A stretch of 64,000 nucleotides of DNA from Tritrichomonas musculus (GCA_039105265.1 JAPFFF010000031.1:1612001-1676000), one strand, 5' to 3'. Positions 1 through 10,086 are shown, counted from the stretch's first letter. Made by a program: numbers and translations. Notes: generated by a model from the letters alone, not told the origin.

Positions 1-106
1 CTTCTTCTTCTATATCTTCATCAACAAATAAAAAAGACATCTTTGGAATTTCAATCTTTGATAAACATAGGAAAGGTAATATAAAAGCAAGGATGAAATT
101 AAACAT
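1..106 (-). CDS. N-terminus of a secreted protein (partial, runs off the left edge)
   Basis: Reading leftward from an ATG at 106-104, an open frame gives 35 residues before the window ends. It begins MFNFILAFILPFLCLS, a textbook signal peptide: a short hydrophobic core ending in small/polar residues. This is followed by KIEIPKMSFLFVDEDIEEE, a short mature part that turns acidic. The frame stays open to base 1. Family and function cannot be told from so little. A secreted or surface protein is the natural reading, in keeping with the other surface genes in the window. The call rests only on the signal-peptide-like start and the open frame. Confidence 0.45.
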   Translation of the reverse strand, partial: MFNFILAFILPFLCLSKIEIPKMSFLFVDEDIEEE

Positions 107-689
107 GAAAAAAAAAATCTTTAATTACGTTTTCAAAAAAATATGAGAATAAAAATGTTTTCTGACATGTCAGATTAAAAAATTTGAGATAATAAAATGA
201 TTAACTATACAAAAATGAAAGTATTCGATAGGCATTAGAATTTTCTGTATTTATTGTATCGATTTGGTGATTTTTACTCGATAAATAACATTTACATGAG
301 TGGAACCGTATATATGTCTATTAATGAAATATTCAATTGTGTCTATAAAAGTTGGTATTTAAATAAACTATTTCCATTATTGGGCAAATGAATGACGATT
401 TAAAAAGAGAAATTCAAATCTTTTAGAGCTAAAAAAGAAAATTTGAAGAAAAGAAATGTTAAATTTAATGTAGATACATGTTATAGAGCATTTTGTTTAT
501 AGTTAAATAAAGCAGAGGAGATACTTTTTTTCAATATCAAATTTTAAGATTCTTTATTTATACAATTTAATTAGAAAAATAAAGCGAAATTAGTATGAAT
601 TTGTTTTAGCAATTATATACTCAATTATATATAAAACTTCATAAAATGATAGCTGTAAATTTTTATGAATTCTTTTTTATTTGCTGTCA
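107..689. other. AT-rich intergenic region, no gene seen
   Basis: No plausible coding frame longer than a few dozen residues is seen on either strand. The only local structure noticed is a 14-bp perfect palindrome at 161-174 (TCTGACATGTCAGA). The region lies between the 5' end of the leftmost gene and the 3' end of the BTB-discoidin gene. Confidence 0.6.
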
Positions 690-770
690 TCAATAACAAC
701 TTTTGAATTTTTTGGTTAATGCATTAACAAATCAATATAAATAACCAAAAAACTCAAAAGTTGTTATTGA
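690..770. repeat. 29-bp inverted repeat overlapping a stop codon
   Basis: The arms 690-718 and 742-770 are reverse complements of each other with one mismatch, separated by 23 bases. The right arm lies inside the last codons of the BTB-discoidin gene and the left arm in its 3' flank, so the transcript end could fold into a 29-bp stem around the stop codon. This may be a 3'-end signal or simply the trace of a small inverted-repeat insertion. Confidence 0.6.
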
Positions 771-2075
771 AAAATAACAATGACCACGTGTATTTGGTCC
801 AGTCAATCTCATCCTTAAGAATCCATAGCATTCATTTTCTTTTAATTTTGGTTCAATCTCAAATGTTTGAACAGCCAAATCGCCATTAAAGCTATTTACA
901 TCACTTTTTGTATCCAAAATTTTCCAGTCATCATCCATGCCAGTATTTGATCCCTCAATAACCCAGTTCTTTGGATGATAACCACCATCTGGTCTTGATC
1001 TAATTGAGTAATGCGTTGGCCTGACTTTCAATCCAACAAAATCGAATCTTAACCATTCACTTTGACCGTTATTAGTCAAAAAATAACTTTTCATATCACT
1101 AAAGTCAACTACATTCTTTGGAGTATAAACATCACTGCAAATAGAGGAAGAACTTAACTTGACAATTCCTTTCGAATCGACATTTCCGCCGTTTTTTTCG
1201 GTTAAATGATGAATGATGCCTTTAAAAGAGTGAGATGAATTTCCGTCGAAAGGAAAGAATGAGTCAGCTGAATCATTCTTATCATTTTTTTCTTGTTTAT
1301 GTGAACTATAATTGATGTAAAAACATTTGAGAAGCTTTGACCAAAGATTTTTTGTCAAAATATTGAAATCAAAGTCATTCAAAAATTCAGAAAACTTTTT
1401 TTCACTTAAATTTGCAAATTCAATCAATTCATAAAAAGATGCAATGTTCAATTCATCAGAATATTCTGCATCATTTAGAAATATTTCTTTAATGAAGTCA
1501 AATAATGAATCTTCATTTTGAATTTTTAAATGGTCATTGGAAAGTATAGAATAAAGAACAGATTTTGGAAGCCGTAACAATTTGTTTTGGTCAATTGAAC
1601 AAAAATTGCTTGATATATTTTCAATGATTTTCGATTTCATCGATGAAAAAGATATTGAATGGAAATTTGGAAGTATCTGTAAATTTTGATTGATATTGTC
1701 CTTTGTCATGCTTGATGGGTAATGTTCTTCGATTTTGCCATACAATTCTTCATTATTGATATAAATAGAAAGTATCTTCATTTTATAGCTTTGTTCTTCG
1801 TTTAATTCAATTGAAAAACCACTTGATACTTGTTTAAAAAGTAAAATGATATCTTCTGTAATATCTATATTGAAAAAATTATCGAATTTAATTGAGGAGA
1901 TTGTAGGATCTGAAATATGAAGTTGTGATACAGATGGTGAAATAAATTCTGCAAATATATTGTTAACTATGATTTCTTTCTCGCCAAAAATAAAACAAAA
2001 AACTTCATCATCGAATGATTTTCTGATAAGATTTTTTAAGCCCGAAGATGAAAGGATGATTGTCTTAGTGGACAT
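732..2075 (-). CDS. BTB/BACK-like protein with C-terminal F5/8 type C (discoidin-like) domain
   Basis: This is an intact 447-residue protein. Residues ~1-110 look like a divergent BTB fold (FDDEVFCFIFGEKEIIVNNIF, then ISPSVSQL). Residues ~140-250 look like a BACK-type helical region (LLRLPKSVLYSIL, then DSLFDFIKEIF). Residues ~290-447 form a discoidin-like beta-sandwich; typical landmarks are GQSEWLRFDF, HYSIRSRPDGGYHPKNW and the end stretch CYFSITTFEFFG. This BTB-BACK-discoidin order is known from BTBD9-like proteins and is common in trichomonads. There is no signal peptide, so it is probably a cytoplasmic adaptor that binds a partner or ligand through the discoidin face. The start is the only ATG near the 5' end, directly preceded by a TCATA initiator-like motif. 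It is divergent from the beta-helix gene at 2652. Confidence 0.75.
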   Translation of the reverse strand: MSTKTIILSSSGLKNLIRKSFDDEVFCFIFGEKEIIVNNIFAEFISPSVSQLHISDPTISSIKFDNFFNIDITEDIILLFKQVSSGFSIELNEEQSYKMKILSIYINNEELYGKIEEHYPSSMTKDNINQNLQILPNFHSISFSSMKSKIIENISSNFCSIDQNKLLRLPKSVLYSILSNDHLKIQNEDSLFDFIKEIFLNDAEYSDELNIASFYELIEFANLSEKKFSEFLNDFDFNILTKNLWSKLLKCFYINYSSHKQEKNDKNDSADSFFPFDGNSSHSFKGIIHHLTEKNGGNVDSKGIVKLSSSSICSDVYTPKNVVDFSDMKSYFLTNNGQSEWLRFDFVGLKVRPTHYSIRSRPDGGYHPKNWVIEGSNTGMDDDWKILDTKSDVNSFNGDLAVQTFEIEPKLKENECYGFLRMRLTGPNTRGHCYFSITTFEFFGYLY

Positions 2076-2080
2076 TATGA
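2076..2080 (-). promoter_or_regulatory. Initiator-like TCATA motif
   Basis: TCATA on the minus strand lies immediately before the ATG at 2075 and fits the trichomonad initiator TCA(+1)Py(T/A). In DNA this AT-rich such pentamers are common by chance, so only position supports it. Confidence 0.3.
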
Positions 2081-2629
2081 AATTTGAGTAGATTTCAGAA
2101 CGTTTTCCTCTGAATTTTGTTCATTTCTATGAAAATTTTTATTCCTTTGAAAATTTATATTTCAAATACTGCAATAATTAATAAAGTAACAATACTGTTT
2201 TTTTTAAATAATACTAATAATTATTATATATATAATAATACATAATATATAAAAATGAATAGATTATATATATGCTTCATGATCATTCAAATTATTGAGC
2301 TAGCTCAATAATTTTTTAATAAAAATCTATTTTCAAAAAGCATGTAAGTTAAATTTAAAGGATTATAGGTGTCATAAGACTTTTAATACATGCATCGTTT
2401 ATTGATCAATATTTCAAAAAATGATTTAAAATAAAAAAAATGTATATTTATTTTATTTAACTATTTATCTCCCATTTTTTTTATTTAACCAATTTTTGAA
2501 ATTTTCATTTTTAAATAAGATATTTTAAAAATTGCTTTTGAAAACTGTGCTCTAAATTCTGAGTTAACTCGATCGTATTAATTCAAAAATTCAATATATT
2601 ATTCAATATTGAGTTGTACAATTATAATC

Positions 2630-2634
2630 TCATT
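2630..2634 (+). promoter_or_regulatory. Initiator-like TCATT motif
   Basis: TCATT matches TCA(+1)Py(T/A) and puts the transcription start about 20 bases before the ATG at 2652, within the short 5' leaders usual in trichomonads. The support is weak because of base composition. Confidence 0.3.
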
Positions 2635-2651
2635 TTTTTATTGTTCAAAAT

Positions 2652-5573
2652 ATGGTATTCATATCTTTTTATCTTGTTTTGTTTTCTTTTGCAGCCACCC
2701 AAACAGATGAAAATGCAAAAAAGTTGACCTATTACATTTCTAACGATGGCTCTATGACTAATGATGGATCATATGAAAAACCTTTTTCATTTCAATGGGC
2801 ATCAATCCTAAGGCAATTGAACAAGCTCGATGCTGATACAGATGTTACATTAGTATGGAAGGAAGGAGATTATTATGTAACAGAATATGGAATCACTTTT
2901 AATGATAAGAATGGCCACAGGCCCGGGCACATTACACTCAAGCCAGAAGATGGTAAACGTGTTAGAATAATTGGTGGCGTGAAATTACCACAGAATTCTT
3001 GGGAAAAAGTTCATGATGACAGATATAAAGATCGACTTTGGAAACTTGATCCGAAAAACTTCAACTTTAAGCCAAAAGCGATTTACATTAATGATCATCG
3101 AGCTATTTTTGCACGAGCACCGAAATTTGGAACAATTGCAAGAATCAGAAGTTTTGAAGCAATAGAAGATCCAGAAGATTCCAGTTACACTTTAAGAAAT
3201 TTTGGAGTTCAGCCAGACTGCATTGAAATGCTAGAAACATTGTCAGCTGATGAGCTTGAAGTTGCCAGGTTCATATTTTTCCGTGGTGAAAAGCAATACT
3301 CAGAAACAATATATAAAATAGACAAAGAGAAAGGATTTGTTATTACAAGAATATTTGCAAATGAATCCAAAATCAGAGCTGGTGTCGTTGGTGATTTTTA
3401 TTATATAGAAAATGTTGTTACATGTGTTGGAAATTCTGAAGAAATAATTCAAATGAAAAACGGTTCCATTCTTTACTTGGCAAAGAACAGTGAAATTGAT
3501 CTAAATTCTGAATCAAGTGAAACATTTTTGCAGAGTTCAGATTCATATTTCGGTTTCCATTCATCAAAAAGAGGAAACATTGAAATCTATAACTTTGAAA
3601 TACTGAATGTTGGGTGTCCTCTTTATTTTTCATATGATCCAAATGTTCATTTTGAAAATTTGACAATGAGTCATTGCAACGAAGGTCCACAAATTCAGCA
3701 ATGTGAAAATGTTACTATTCAGCATTGCCTGATTCAAGACATGGGAGGAAGACTTGCATATATTAGCAAGACAGACGGTGTCCTTATCAATGATTCCATC
3801 ATTAAAACAGGAGGAATAATGACACCAGCAAGCCAAGGAATTTGGTTTGGTCGAGGAAATAACAACACTGTTATTTCTAACAATGAAATTGCTGATTCAT
3901 ATCAATCATTGATCCAAATTGATGGTGCTGATGGTTACAATATGGAAAAGTTTTTGAGTTTCAAATTGATCAACAATCATCTTCATCATTGTGGAAAGAA
4001 CATCTTCGATGACATGGGAGGCATTCAAATCTTGAATCATTGTCGAGGAATTGTTGTTGAACACAATTGGATACATGATATATATGCGCCAAGACACGCT
4101 GGTCAAGCTATTTGTTCCTGCTCTGGAACAGCAGGCACAATTGTTCGAAACAACTTAGTTTATGATTCAACTCAACTTGCTTTTAAAATGGATACCGGAT
4201 GCAATGTAACAGTTGAGAATAACATATTTGGTCCTGGTTATTATGGTGTCATTGGATGGACCAATAAAGCTCCTGAATATCATGCATTAGACATGAGACA
4301 TAACATATTGATTTACAATTCAACTGCATTAATTGGTGACTTCAATAAAGATGGAATTAATATCAGCTTTGATAAGAACATTTATTGGAATACAAGAGGT
4401 GCTGATTTGGTTGATTTTAGAACAATGTCTTTTGATCAATGGAAATCAAAAGGTAATGATATAAATAGCCACATTGTTGATCCATTCTTTACTGACTTTG
4501 AAAAAAGAGACTTTTCATTTGCAAGTGATAAAAGTTACAAATTAATAGGATTCGAACCTTTCGATCTAGAATTCGGAGTCATTGGAAGCAACGAATGGAG
4601 AGAAAAAGCAAAAGAAAATATCGGTCCTTCTCGTACTGGCGAAAAAGGTTATGTTTCAAGATTTTATTTTCCATCGTTGCTTCAAATGTCTGGTTTTGAA
4701 GACTTCGAAAATGGAGGAGAATCGCATTCAGAATTCTGGGAGAGTCAAACAAGACTTGTTCCTCAAAAATTCACAATTGGAATATCAAATGAAAAGTCCT
4801 TTGGTGGTGAATATTCTTTGCGGTTTGGACCAACTGGATATGAATTGAAAAGTAAGCAGCCATATCTCCAAATTCAACTCGATTGGAACAATGGAAAAGT
4901 CCAATTTGGATTCAAAATGTTTCTTGATGAAACTGCCTGGTTTTCGTTAAGATTCAATTCGGCATTAAAAATTGATTTTAAGAAAGGAAAGGTTGTTTAT
5001 AACTCAAATGAAGTGCTGGATTACCAATGCAATAAGTGGGATGATGTTAAAATCACAATCGATGTGGATGAAAAAAACTTTGATGTAAATGTTGACGGTT
5101 CAAATTGTAATTACATTGACCAAAACATCCAGCCAATAACTGTCATTTATTTGTATAATCTTGATTCAAGAACTGCTTCTTATTTTGATGATTTTAATGC
5201 AACAAGTTTATACATTGAGCCCAATCTGTTTTCATGCGAGATATGTGATGAAGAAAAAGAGCCGTTGGAAATAAGCAGTATTGGAAGTGATTCAATTGAA
5301 TCTTCTGATGGTGAAAATGACAAAAATAACTCAGAATACACAGTAAATGAAAGTGATGAAATCAATGATAACGAAAGTAAGACAAATAATGAAGAAAATG
5401 TCGATTCTCCTCAAAATAGCAATAATAAAATGAAACCTGGTATCATTGCAGCAATTGTGATATCAATAATAGTTGTTGTTGCAGCGATTGTAGCTGTAGT
5501 ATTATTTATTATCAAAAAGAAGAATAAGCAAGAATCATCGGACATTGTTCATATCGATGATTCATCTATTTAG
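2652..5573 (+). CDS. Secreted right-handed beta-helix protein, type I membrane anchor
   Basis: An intact 973-residue protein. An N-terminal signal peptide (MVFISFYLVLFSFAATQ) leads into YYISNDGSMTNDGS, the opening typical of secreted parallel beta-helix (pectate-lyase-like, PbH1 repeat) proteins. Residues ~270-560 carry the helix repeats, such as NVTIQHCLIQDMGGRLAYIS, NTVISNNEIADS and GIVVEHNWIHDI. Residues ~675-860 look like a concanavalin/LamG-type beta-sandwich (EYSLRFGP ... WNNGKVQFGFKMF). An acidic Ser/Asn/Glu-rich stalk is followed by a transmembrane helix at ~926-953 and a short basic then acidic tail. Related folds bind or cleave polysaccharides, so a role in handling host or bacterial glycans at the cell surface is plausible. 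No catalytic residues were assigned. A nearby distinct possibility is a non-enzymatic adhesin. Confidence 0.75.
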   Translation: MVFISFYLVLFSFAATQTDENAKKLTYYISNDGSMTNDGSYEKPFSFQWASILRQLNKLDADTDVTLVWKEGDYYVTEYGITFNDKNGHRPGHITLKPEDGKRVRIIGGVKLPQNSWEKVHDDRYKDRLWKLDPKNFNFKPKAIYINDHRAIFARAPKFGTIARIRSFEAIEDPEDSSYTLRNFGVQPDCIEMLETLSADELEVARFIFFRGEKQYSETIYKIDKEKGFVITRIFANESKIRAGVVGDFYYIENVVTCVGNSEEIIQMKNGSILYLAKNSEIDLNSESSETFLQSSDSYFGFHSSKRGNIEIYNFEILNVGCPLYFSYDPNVHFENLTMSHCNEGPQIQQCENVTIQHCLIQDMGGRLAYISKTDGVLINDSIIKTGGIMTPASQGIWFGRGNNNTVISNNEIADSYQSLIQIDGADGYNMEKFLSFKLINNHLHHCGKNIFDDMGGIQILNHCRGIVVEHNWIHDIYAPRHAGQAICSCSGTAGTIVRNNLVYDSTQLAFKMDTGCNVTVENNIFGPGYYGVIGWTNKAPEYHALDMRHNILIYNSTALIGDFNKDGINISFDKNIYWNTRGADLVDFRTMSFDQWKSKGNDINSHIVDPFFTDFEKRDFSFASDKSYKLIGFEPFDLEFGVIGSNEWREKAKENIGPSRTGEKGYVSRFYFPSLLQMSGFEDFENGGESHSEFWESQTRLVPQKFTIGISNEKSFGGEYSLRFGPTGYELKSKQPYLQIQLDWNNGKVQFGFKMFLDETAWFSLRFNSALKIDFKKGKVVYNSNEVLDYQCNKWDDVKITIDVDEKNFDVNVDGSNCNYIDQNIQPITVIYLYNLDSRTASYFDDFNATSLYIEPNLFSCEICDEEKEPLEISSIGSDSIESSDGENDKNNSEYTVNESDEINDNESKTNNEENVDSPQNSNNKMKPGIIAAIVISIIVVVAAIVAVVLFIIKKKNKQESSDIVHIDDSSI

Positions 5574-7016
5574 GTATTAAACATTTTTTTTTTTAATTCT
5601 TTGATTTCAAACTTTTTGAAATCCTAAATATCAAAATATATATATCTGAACAAATCAAAAAAAAAAGAAAAAAATTGAGAAGATATATTATCAGAAATTT
5701 GATCTTAAAGTATAATCAAAAAAATTAACAAGTTGAGGTAATTTTCTTTTTATTGACTATATTTTCTTATCAATTTATGAGAAAAATGCAAACAAGTTTG
5801 TCAAAATTTTTCAAAATCATCGGCTATTTCTATATTCAGAGCTACAAGTTGAAACATTCTAAGTCTAGACAGTTTAAAATAGTAATATTAAGTTTTAGCA
5901 ATGGCTTGTTCCAAGAGAAACTTGGATATTTTCTTAATTATTCTACAATATTTGTATTCGTCATCATTTCTCCGAGTTGATCATTAGATCATATGGATTA
6001 AATGTTTTTAACATGAATTTATGCCTATTTTATTGTCGACTTACTTACCTTTTGATTATAATAAGCTAAATTTTTCTGTGAAATCTTAGTAGCTTCTTAT
6101 GGAGTCAACAGCTATGAAGATCATGAATGAAAGAAGCATTATTTTATTCATCAATAGCTAAAAAAACTAATGTTCCTTCACAGTTGTATGAAACCCTTAA
6201 AATAAACAATCTGACGGGAACAAAAATTGAATGGAATTGAATAAAAAACACGTTATTTAAAAAATAATTCTATTCATAAATGTTTTTACAAATGTCGTAA
6301 AGTATTCATTTTGATCCTGTCAGATCGAAAAAAAACGAGTTTTTTAAAATTTTAATTATATTGATAGAATTAACAAATTTATGAGATTTTTTCATTAGTT
6401 CTCCATACACATATGCTACAAAATATTTATAATGTGTAAATAACTAAATTTAAAACTTTTTTTGTGAAGATATATTAACATTATTAATGTATATGATAAT
6501 TGATAGTAGAACGAATAAAAAATATTTATGAAATTTCTCGTATCTTTTTTTGATGCACCACTTTTTTTGATTACATTCTTTTTTGGAAAAAATGCATATT
6601 ATTAGGTTATAATAAGAATTTTGATATCGCGCGTTGCATAAATATTGCTAACAATAACAAGAATATTTTATTTGGTATGCATATTTTGCAAAATTCCTGA
6701 GATGCTAATTTGAAAATAAACTTTATAATTAGCTTGGAAACAACATTCGAGATTTATTGGATCTTTGGACTAATAAAACTGCTGGTTCATCCTTTTTTGA
6801 CGATGAATTTTGGTCATTGGATCTAAATGTATATATTTGCTTTTGGATCTTAAATTATTCAATTTTTAAAATTTTAGCTTTCTTTTCAAAAAGTTGATAT
6901 ATAACACAAAAAGTTATGTTCCCGTCAGATTGAAAACAGTTTAATTTTTTAATTGTAAACGGTTTCTTTTGAAAAATTTTTATTATCTGTAAACTATTCA
7001 ATTGTACAAAATTTTG
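5574..7016. other. Long AT-rich intergenic region with possible inverted-repeat insertion
   Basis: No convincing gene. A weak 75-residue frame at 5753-5980 has no recognisable features and was not accepted. Most of the right half (6207-6932) is bounded by a 16-bp inverted repeat and is described separately. Confidence 0.55.
6207..6932. mobile_element. Possible MITE-like element with 16-bp terminal inverted repeats
   Basis: CAATCTGACGGGAACA at 6207-6222 is exactly reverse-complemented at 6917-6932. These are two of the few G+C-containing words in this stretch. The interior is AT-rich and non-coding. No clear target duplication was found beyond an A run, so the element identity is tentative. 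It could also be two chance or regulatory copies of one motif. Confidence 0.4.
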
Positions 7017-8108
7017 ATGATCAAGGTTTGTGGAACTAATATTTACTATCAAATAGACGAACACTCGAATTGTAAAAGTGCATTTGGAGGTCGTTGCATT
7101 AGTCCACCAACTCCAATAAGCTTTGCTGCTAGTTCAGTTTCATCATTATCAAGTTATTTAAATCATACAGTTATAGTTGCAAGGGACGGTGAAGCGTATG
7201 GAATTGGTGATAACTCTGATGGCAGAATCAGTGTGAATCTTCCATTATGTTTATTAAATCGATTCACGCGCATTAATATATATGATCAAAATAACAAAAA
7301 ATGTTTTGTTATTTCTGCTGTTTGTGGTGCTAATTACACGCTTTATCTAATCCGAATTGAAGGAGATGATAAGACGCATTTAGCTTACTCTTCAAAACCA
7401 TTAAGAACAAGATTTCCCGCCATTTTGAATACCGGCAATTCAAATTTGATTTCACTTTTTGGCGGGATTTATACAAGTGCCGCAGTTGACAGTGAAGGAG
7501 GTGTACTTTTCGTATCCAATTCAATTTCTTCACAATTAGAAAGACAGCTTGAAGTGTATCGTCTTCCATCCAACGATAAAGTAGTCAATGTTGTCTGCTG
7601 CAACAATTATACTTTGGTCCTCGGAAAAAGTGGAAAAGTTTTCATTTCACCTGATGATGATCATTGGTCGAATTTTTCTGTTGTAAGTGAACTTGAAAAT
7701 ATGATAATAAAAAATATTTCTGGGATTTCTGATCATTGCTTCGTCGTCAGCAACGATGGGAAAGTCTTCGGTCGCGGTGAGAATTTCCAAGGATGTTTAG
7801 GAATTGGAAAGGATGGCGATGTATTTGAAGAATTCACCTATATTTCACCTTTGGAGAAATATACTATTCAAGAGGTGTTCGCTGCTCCTAGCCACACGTT
7901 TTTTAGAAAGAGAAAAGGAATGCTGCTTGCTTGCGGAGACAATCATTATGGTCAATTGGCCGTTGATGGACCACCAAATGAAGAAATCTATCCAGTCGTT
8001 GAAACAACAATCAAAAATTCTACTTTTTGTGTAATTGGATGTGATACTTCATTCATTTTCATTGAATGTGATGCACCACAAAGTCCAAACAGGAAAATCA
8101 TGTCATAA
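7017..8108 (+). CDS. RCC1-like repeat protein
   Basis: The frame is 363 residues from the ATG at 7017; an upstream TTG is in frame but is unlikely to be used. The protein is a set of RCC1-type blades: GEAYGIGDNSDGRISV (near the start), a middle blade with GGIYTSAAVDSEGGVLF, GKVFGRGENFQGCLGIG, and GMLLACGDNHYGQLAV near the end, each followed by the usual H/C-rich beta-strand. RCC1 folds are seven-bladed propellers. The best known is the Ran exchange factor, but many protist members are scaffolds or bind other partners. No localisation signal, BTB or kinase extension is present. The specific nuclear exchange-factor role is therefore not claimed. An A run follows the stop. Confidence 0.75.
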   Translation: MIKVCGTNIYYQIDEHSNCKSAFGGRCISPPTPISFAASSVSSLSSYLNHTVIVARDGEAYGIGDNSDGRISVNLPLCLLNRFTRINIYDQNNKKCFVISAVCGANYTLYLIRIEGDDKTHLAYSSKPLRTRFPAILNTGNSNLISLFGGIYTSAAVDSEGGVLFVSNSISSQLERQLEVYRLPSNDKVVNVVCCNNYTLVLGKSGKVFISPDDDHWSNFSVVSELENMIIKNISGISDHCFVVSNDGKVFGRGENFQGCLGIGKDGDVFEEFTYISPLEKYTIQEVFAAPSHTFFRKRKGMLLACGDNHYGQLAVDGPPNEEIYPVVETTIKNSTFCVIGCDTSFIFIECDAPQSPNRKIMS

Positions 8109-8533
8109 AAAAAAAAAAAAAAAAACGCATGATTGATTAATAAATAAAACATACTTATTTATGCTTTTTTTTTTTAATGGCAATCAAAGCAGTTTTTTAA
8201 AATAGTAATTCATTCATCTTTGATAAAATCAAAAAATTATGCTTTAAATAAGGATGATCAAATTTGCAACATATTATTATTTTTTTCTTTAGTTAATTCA
8301 ATTGTAGAAGCAGGAGCAGTTTCTCCATTTCCTCAATAAATAAATACCAAATTGGTAAAAAAAAAATTCTAAATCTACTATGAATTGGCATTAATCCAAA
8401 ATGGATTCATTGTAATGCTTAAAAATTTTTTTCTGTTATACATAAGTTTTGAACATTTTAATAAATAAACATGAATGCTGATCCAGGTTCTTTCCATAAA
8501 AATTAACAACAATTGGAGTGGACTTATGAAAAA
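8109..8533. other. Intergenic region between convergent genes
   Basis: Shared 3' flank of the RCC1-like and pseudokinase genes. It begins with a long A run and has several T runs. Nothing coding is seen. Confidence 0.6.
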
Positions 8534-9550
8534 CTATTTATAGTGTTTTTCTTCTCTGATTTCTTGAATTTTGTTCCATAAATAAACTGGCAGCTTGTCA
8601 TACGCCATTCTTTGAGGACTTGTAATATCTATCGGTGAACAGAATGTCTGATCTGAAGAATCATGCAGCAACTTAAAACAAGGATGTTTCATTGCTTCTT
8701 CAACTGAAATTCTTTTCGATGGATTCCACTTCAGCATCATCTTAATCAAATCAACTTCATCGCTTGTTCCCTTTGCAACAAGTTTTTCCCAATCGACTTC
8801 ATCAACTTTTGACAGTGAATTTATGTATTCAATCTGTTTTTGATTGTGAACAAAATGTAAATCACTTTCAGTTGGGCTTCCAATTGTTTTGACGATTGTA
8901 GAAAGTTGGTGTGTCACATTTTTGCATTGAAAAAGTGGTTTTCTTGCAATCATTTCATATAAAATGCAGCCAGCACTCCAAATATCAGTAGAAAAGGTTT
9001 CATTATCAGAGCAATTCATAAGTGATTCGGGTGATCTGTACCAATGACTGTAAAAATGAGTGTCATAGTTCAAGGCGTCAATCTTCAGAAGATTCGAATT
9101 TGAATTAACCATGATTTTTTCTGGTCGAAGGTATTTATGGGAAATGTTTTTCCTATGAAGATATTTTAATCCTTGTAGAATCTGAAACATTAAGGAACGA
9201 CGACGATTAACAGTTAATTCTATCTTACTATTGATTATTGTGCTCAAATCTGTATCTAACCTCTCCATTACGAGTATTATTGACTCAAATTTGTCTACTC
9301 GATTTGAAATTTTGATATTAACGAGACGAGCTATATTTTCATGTTTAAATGATGAATTTTTTTGTATTTCTTCTAGAACTTTCCATATATTATATTTGGA
9401 TTCAAGTAAATTGTATATTATGTTAAATGAAACTAGTTCTTTTGTATCTCGATCAATACCTTGATAAATATTTCTATCACAGTATCGTTCAATCTTGTAA
9501 TGTTCTTCAATATTTTCTTTGATTTTTTGTATTTGTGACGAATTGGACAT
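8534..9550 (-). CDS. CMGC/MAPK-like protein kinase domain, predicted pseudokinase
   Basis: A 338-residue, single-domain protein with the CMGC/MAP-kinase layout: glycine-loop region ~20-30, a well kept APE region (WYRSPESLM), DIWSAGCILYEMIARKPLF, the MAPK-like insert QLSTIVKTIGSPTESDL, and the late NPSKRISVEEAMKHPCF block. Three catalytic positions are replaced. The VAIK lysine is asparagine (VSFNII, ~res 42), the HRD aspartate is tyrosine (SHKYLRP, ~140), and DFG reads DAL (~158). The activation loop is very short and has no TxY. It therefore looks like a scaffold or decoy rather than an active kinase. The reading frame is clean over its full length, arguing for selection on the fold. The start ATG at 9550 has a TCATT motif about 10 bases upstream. 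Confidence 0.8.
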   Translation of the reverse strand: MSNSSQIQKIKENIEEHYKIERYCDRNIYQGIDRDTKELVSFNIIYNLLESKYNIWKVLEEIQKNSSFKHENIARLVNIKISNRVDKFESIILVMERLDTDLSTIINSKIELTVNRRRSLMFQILQGLKYLHRKNISHKYLRPEKIMVNSNSNLLKIDALNYDTHFYSHWYRSPESLMNCSDNETFSTDIWSAGCILYEMIARKPLFQCKNVTHQLSTIVKTIGSPTESDLHFVHNQKQIEYINSLSKVDEVDWEKLVAKGTSDEVDLIKMMLKWNPSKRISVEEAMKHPCFKLLHDSSDQTFCSPIDITSPQRMAYDKLPVYLWNKIQEIREEKHYK

Positions 9551-10086
9551 TTAAAATAATGAAATAATATGAAGCATTTATACCAAATTTTTCCATCATT
9601 GAAAGTTTTAATATGCATTCAAAAAAATCTATTGTTTCAATAGTGAAAGTTTTATGTCTTTGAAAAAAGAATTTGTAAAACATTCAAAAAAATATAATAA
9701 TCAATGCTAAAAAAACTTTGAAAAACTTTGAACTTTATTTGATTTAATCAATAATAAACAGAGAAAGGAAAAGAAATGAATGCATATACAAAAAAATTAT
9801 GTTAAATATTACATTTAAAAAAGATTTTTATGTTAAATTAGAATTTTGATTATTCGTTTAACGCAGAACATCCAAATATTCAAGTGTTAATAATCTATTG
9901 ATGAGCATTCATGTGTCTCTGAAATCCTCAATAGCCAGTTCATTTAGAAGTTTTTATTGTTATTGTTTATATCGAAGATTTTTTTTCAGTTCCTTTAAAA
10001 AAAACTAAATTTAGAAAATATAGACGTTCAAAAGAAATAGAAAACTATAAATTAAAATCTTTATGGGCAATATTAATACTTATTTA
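9551..10086. other. AT-rich intergenic region
   Basis: Between two minus-strand genes. It holds the pseudokinase promoter at its left end and the 3' flank of the vWA gene at its right end. No coding frame or repeat of note was found. Confidence 0.6.
9558..9562 (-). promoter_or_regulatory. Initiator-like TCATT motif
   Basis: TCATT on the minus strand lies about 10 bases before the pseudokinase ATG and matches TCA(+1)Py(T/A). Base composition makes chance matches common. Confidence 0.3.

Larger units (their letters stand above)
2076..2651. other. Divergent intergenic region
   Basis: This is very AT-rich DNA with many short A and T runs, between two divergently transcribed genes. No coding frame is seen. 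It should hold both promoters; initiator-like motifs are listed separately at each end. Confidence 0.6.

Noticed and set aside
5753-5980. 75-residue plus-strand frame as a small gene
   Set aside because: Low-complexity hydrophobic composition, no domain or neighbour logic, and a chance frame of this length is not surprising here.
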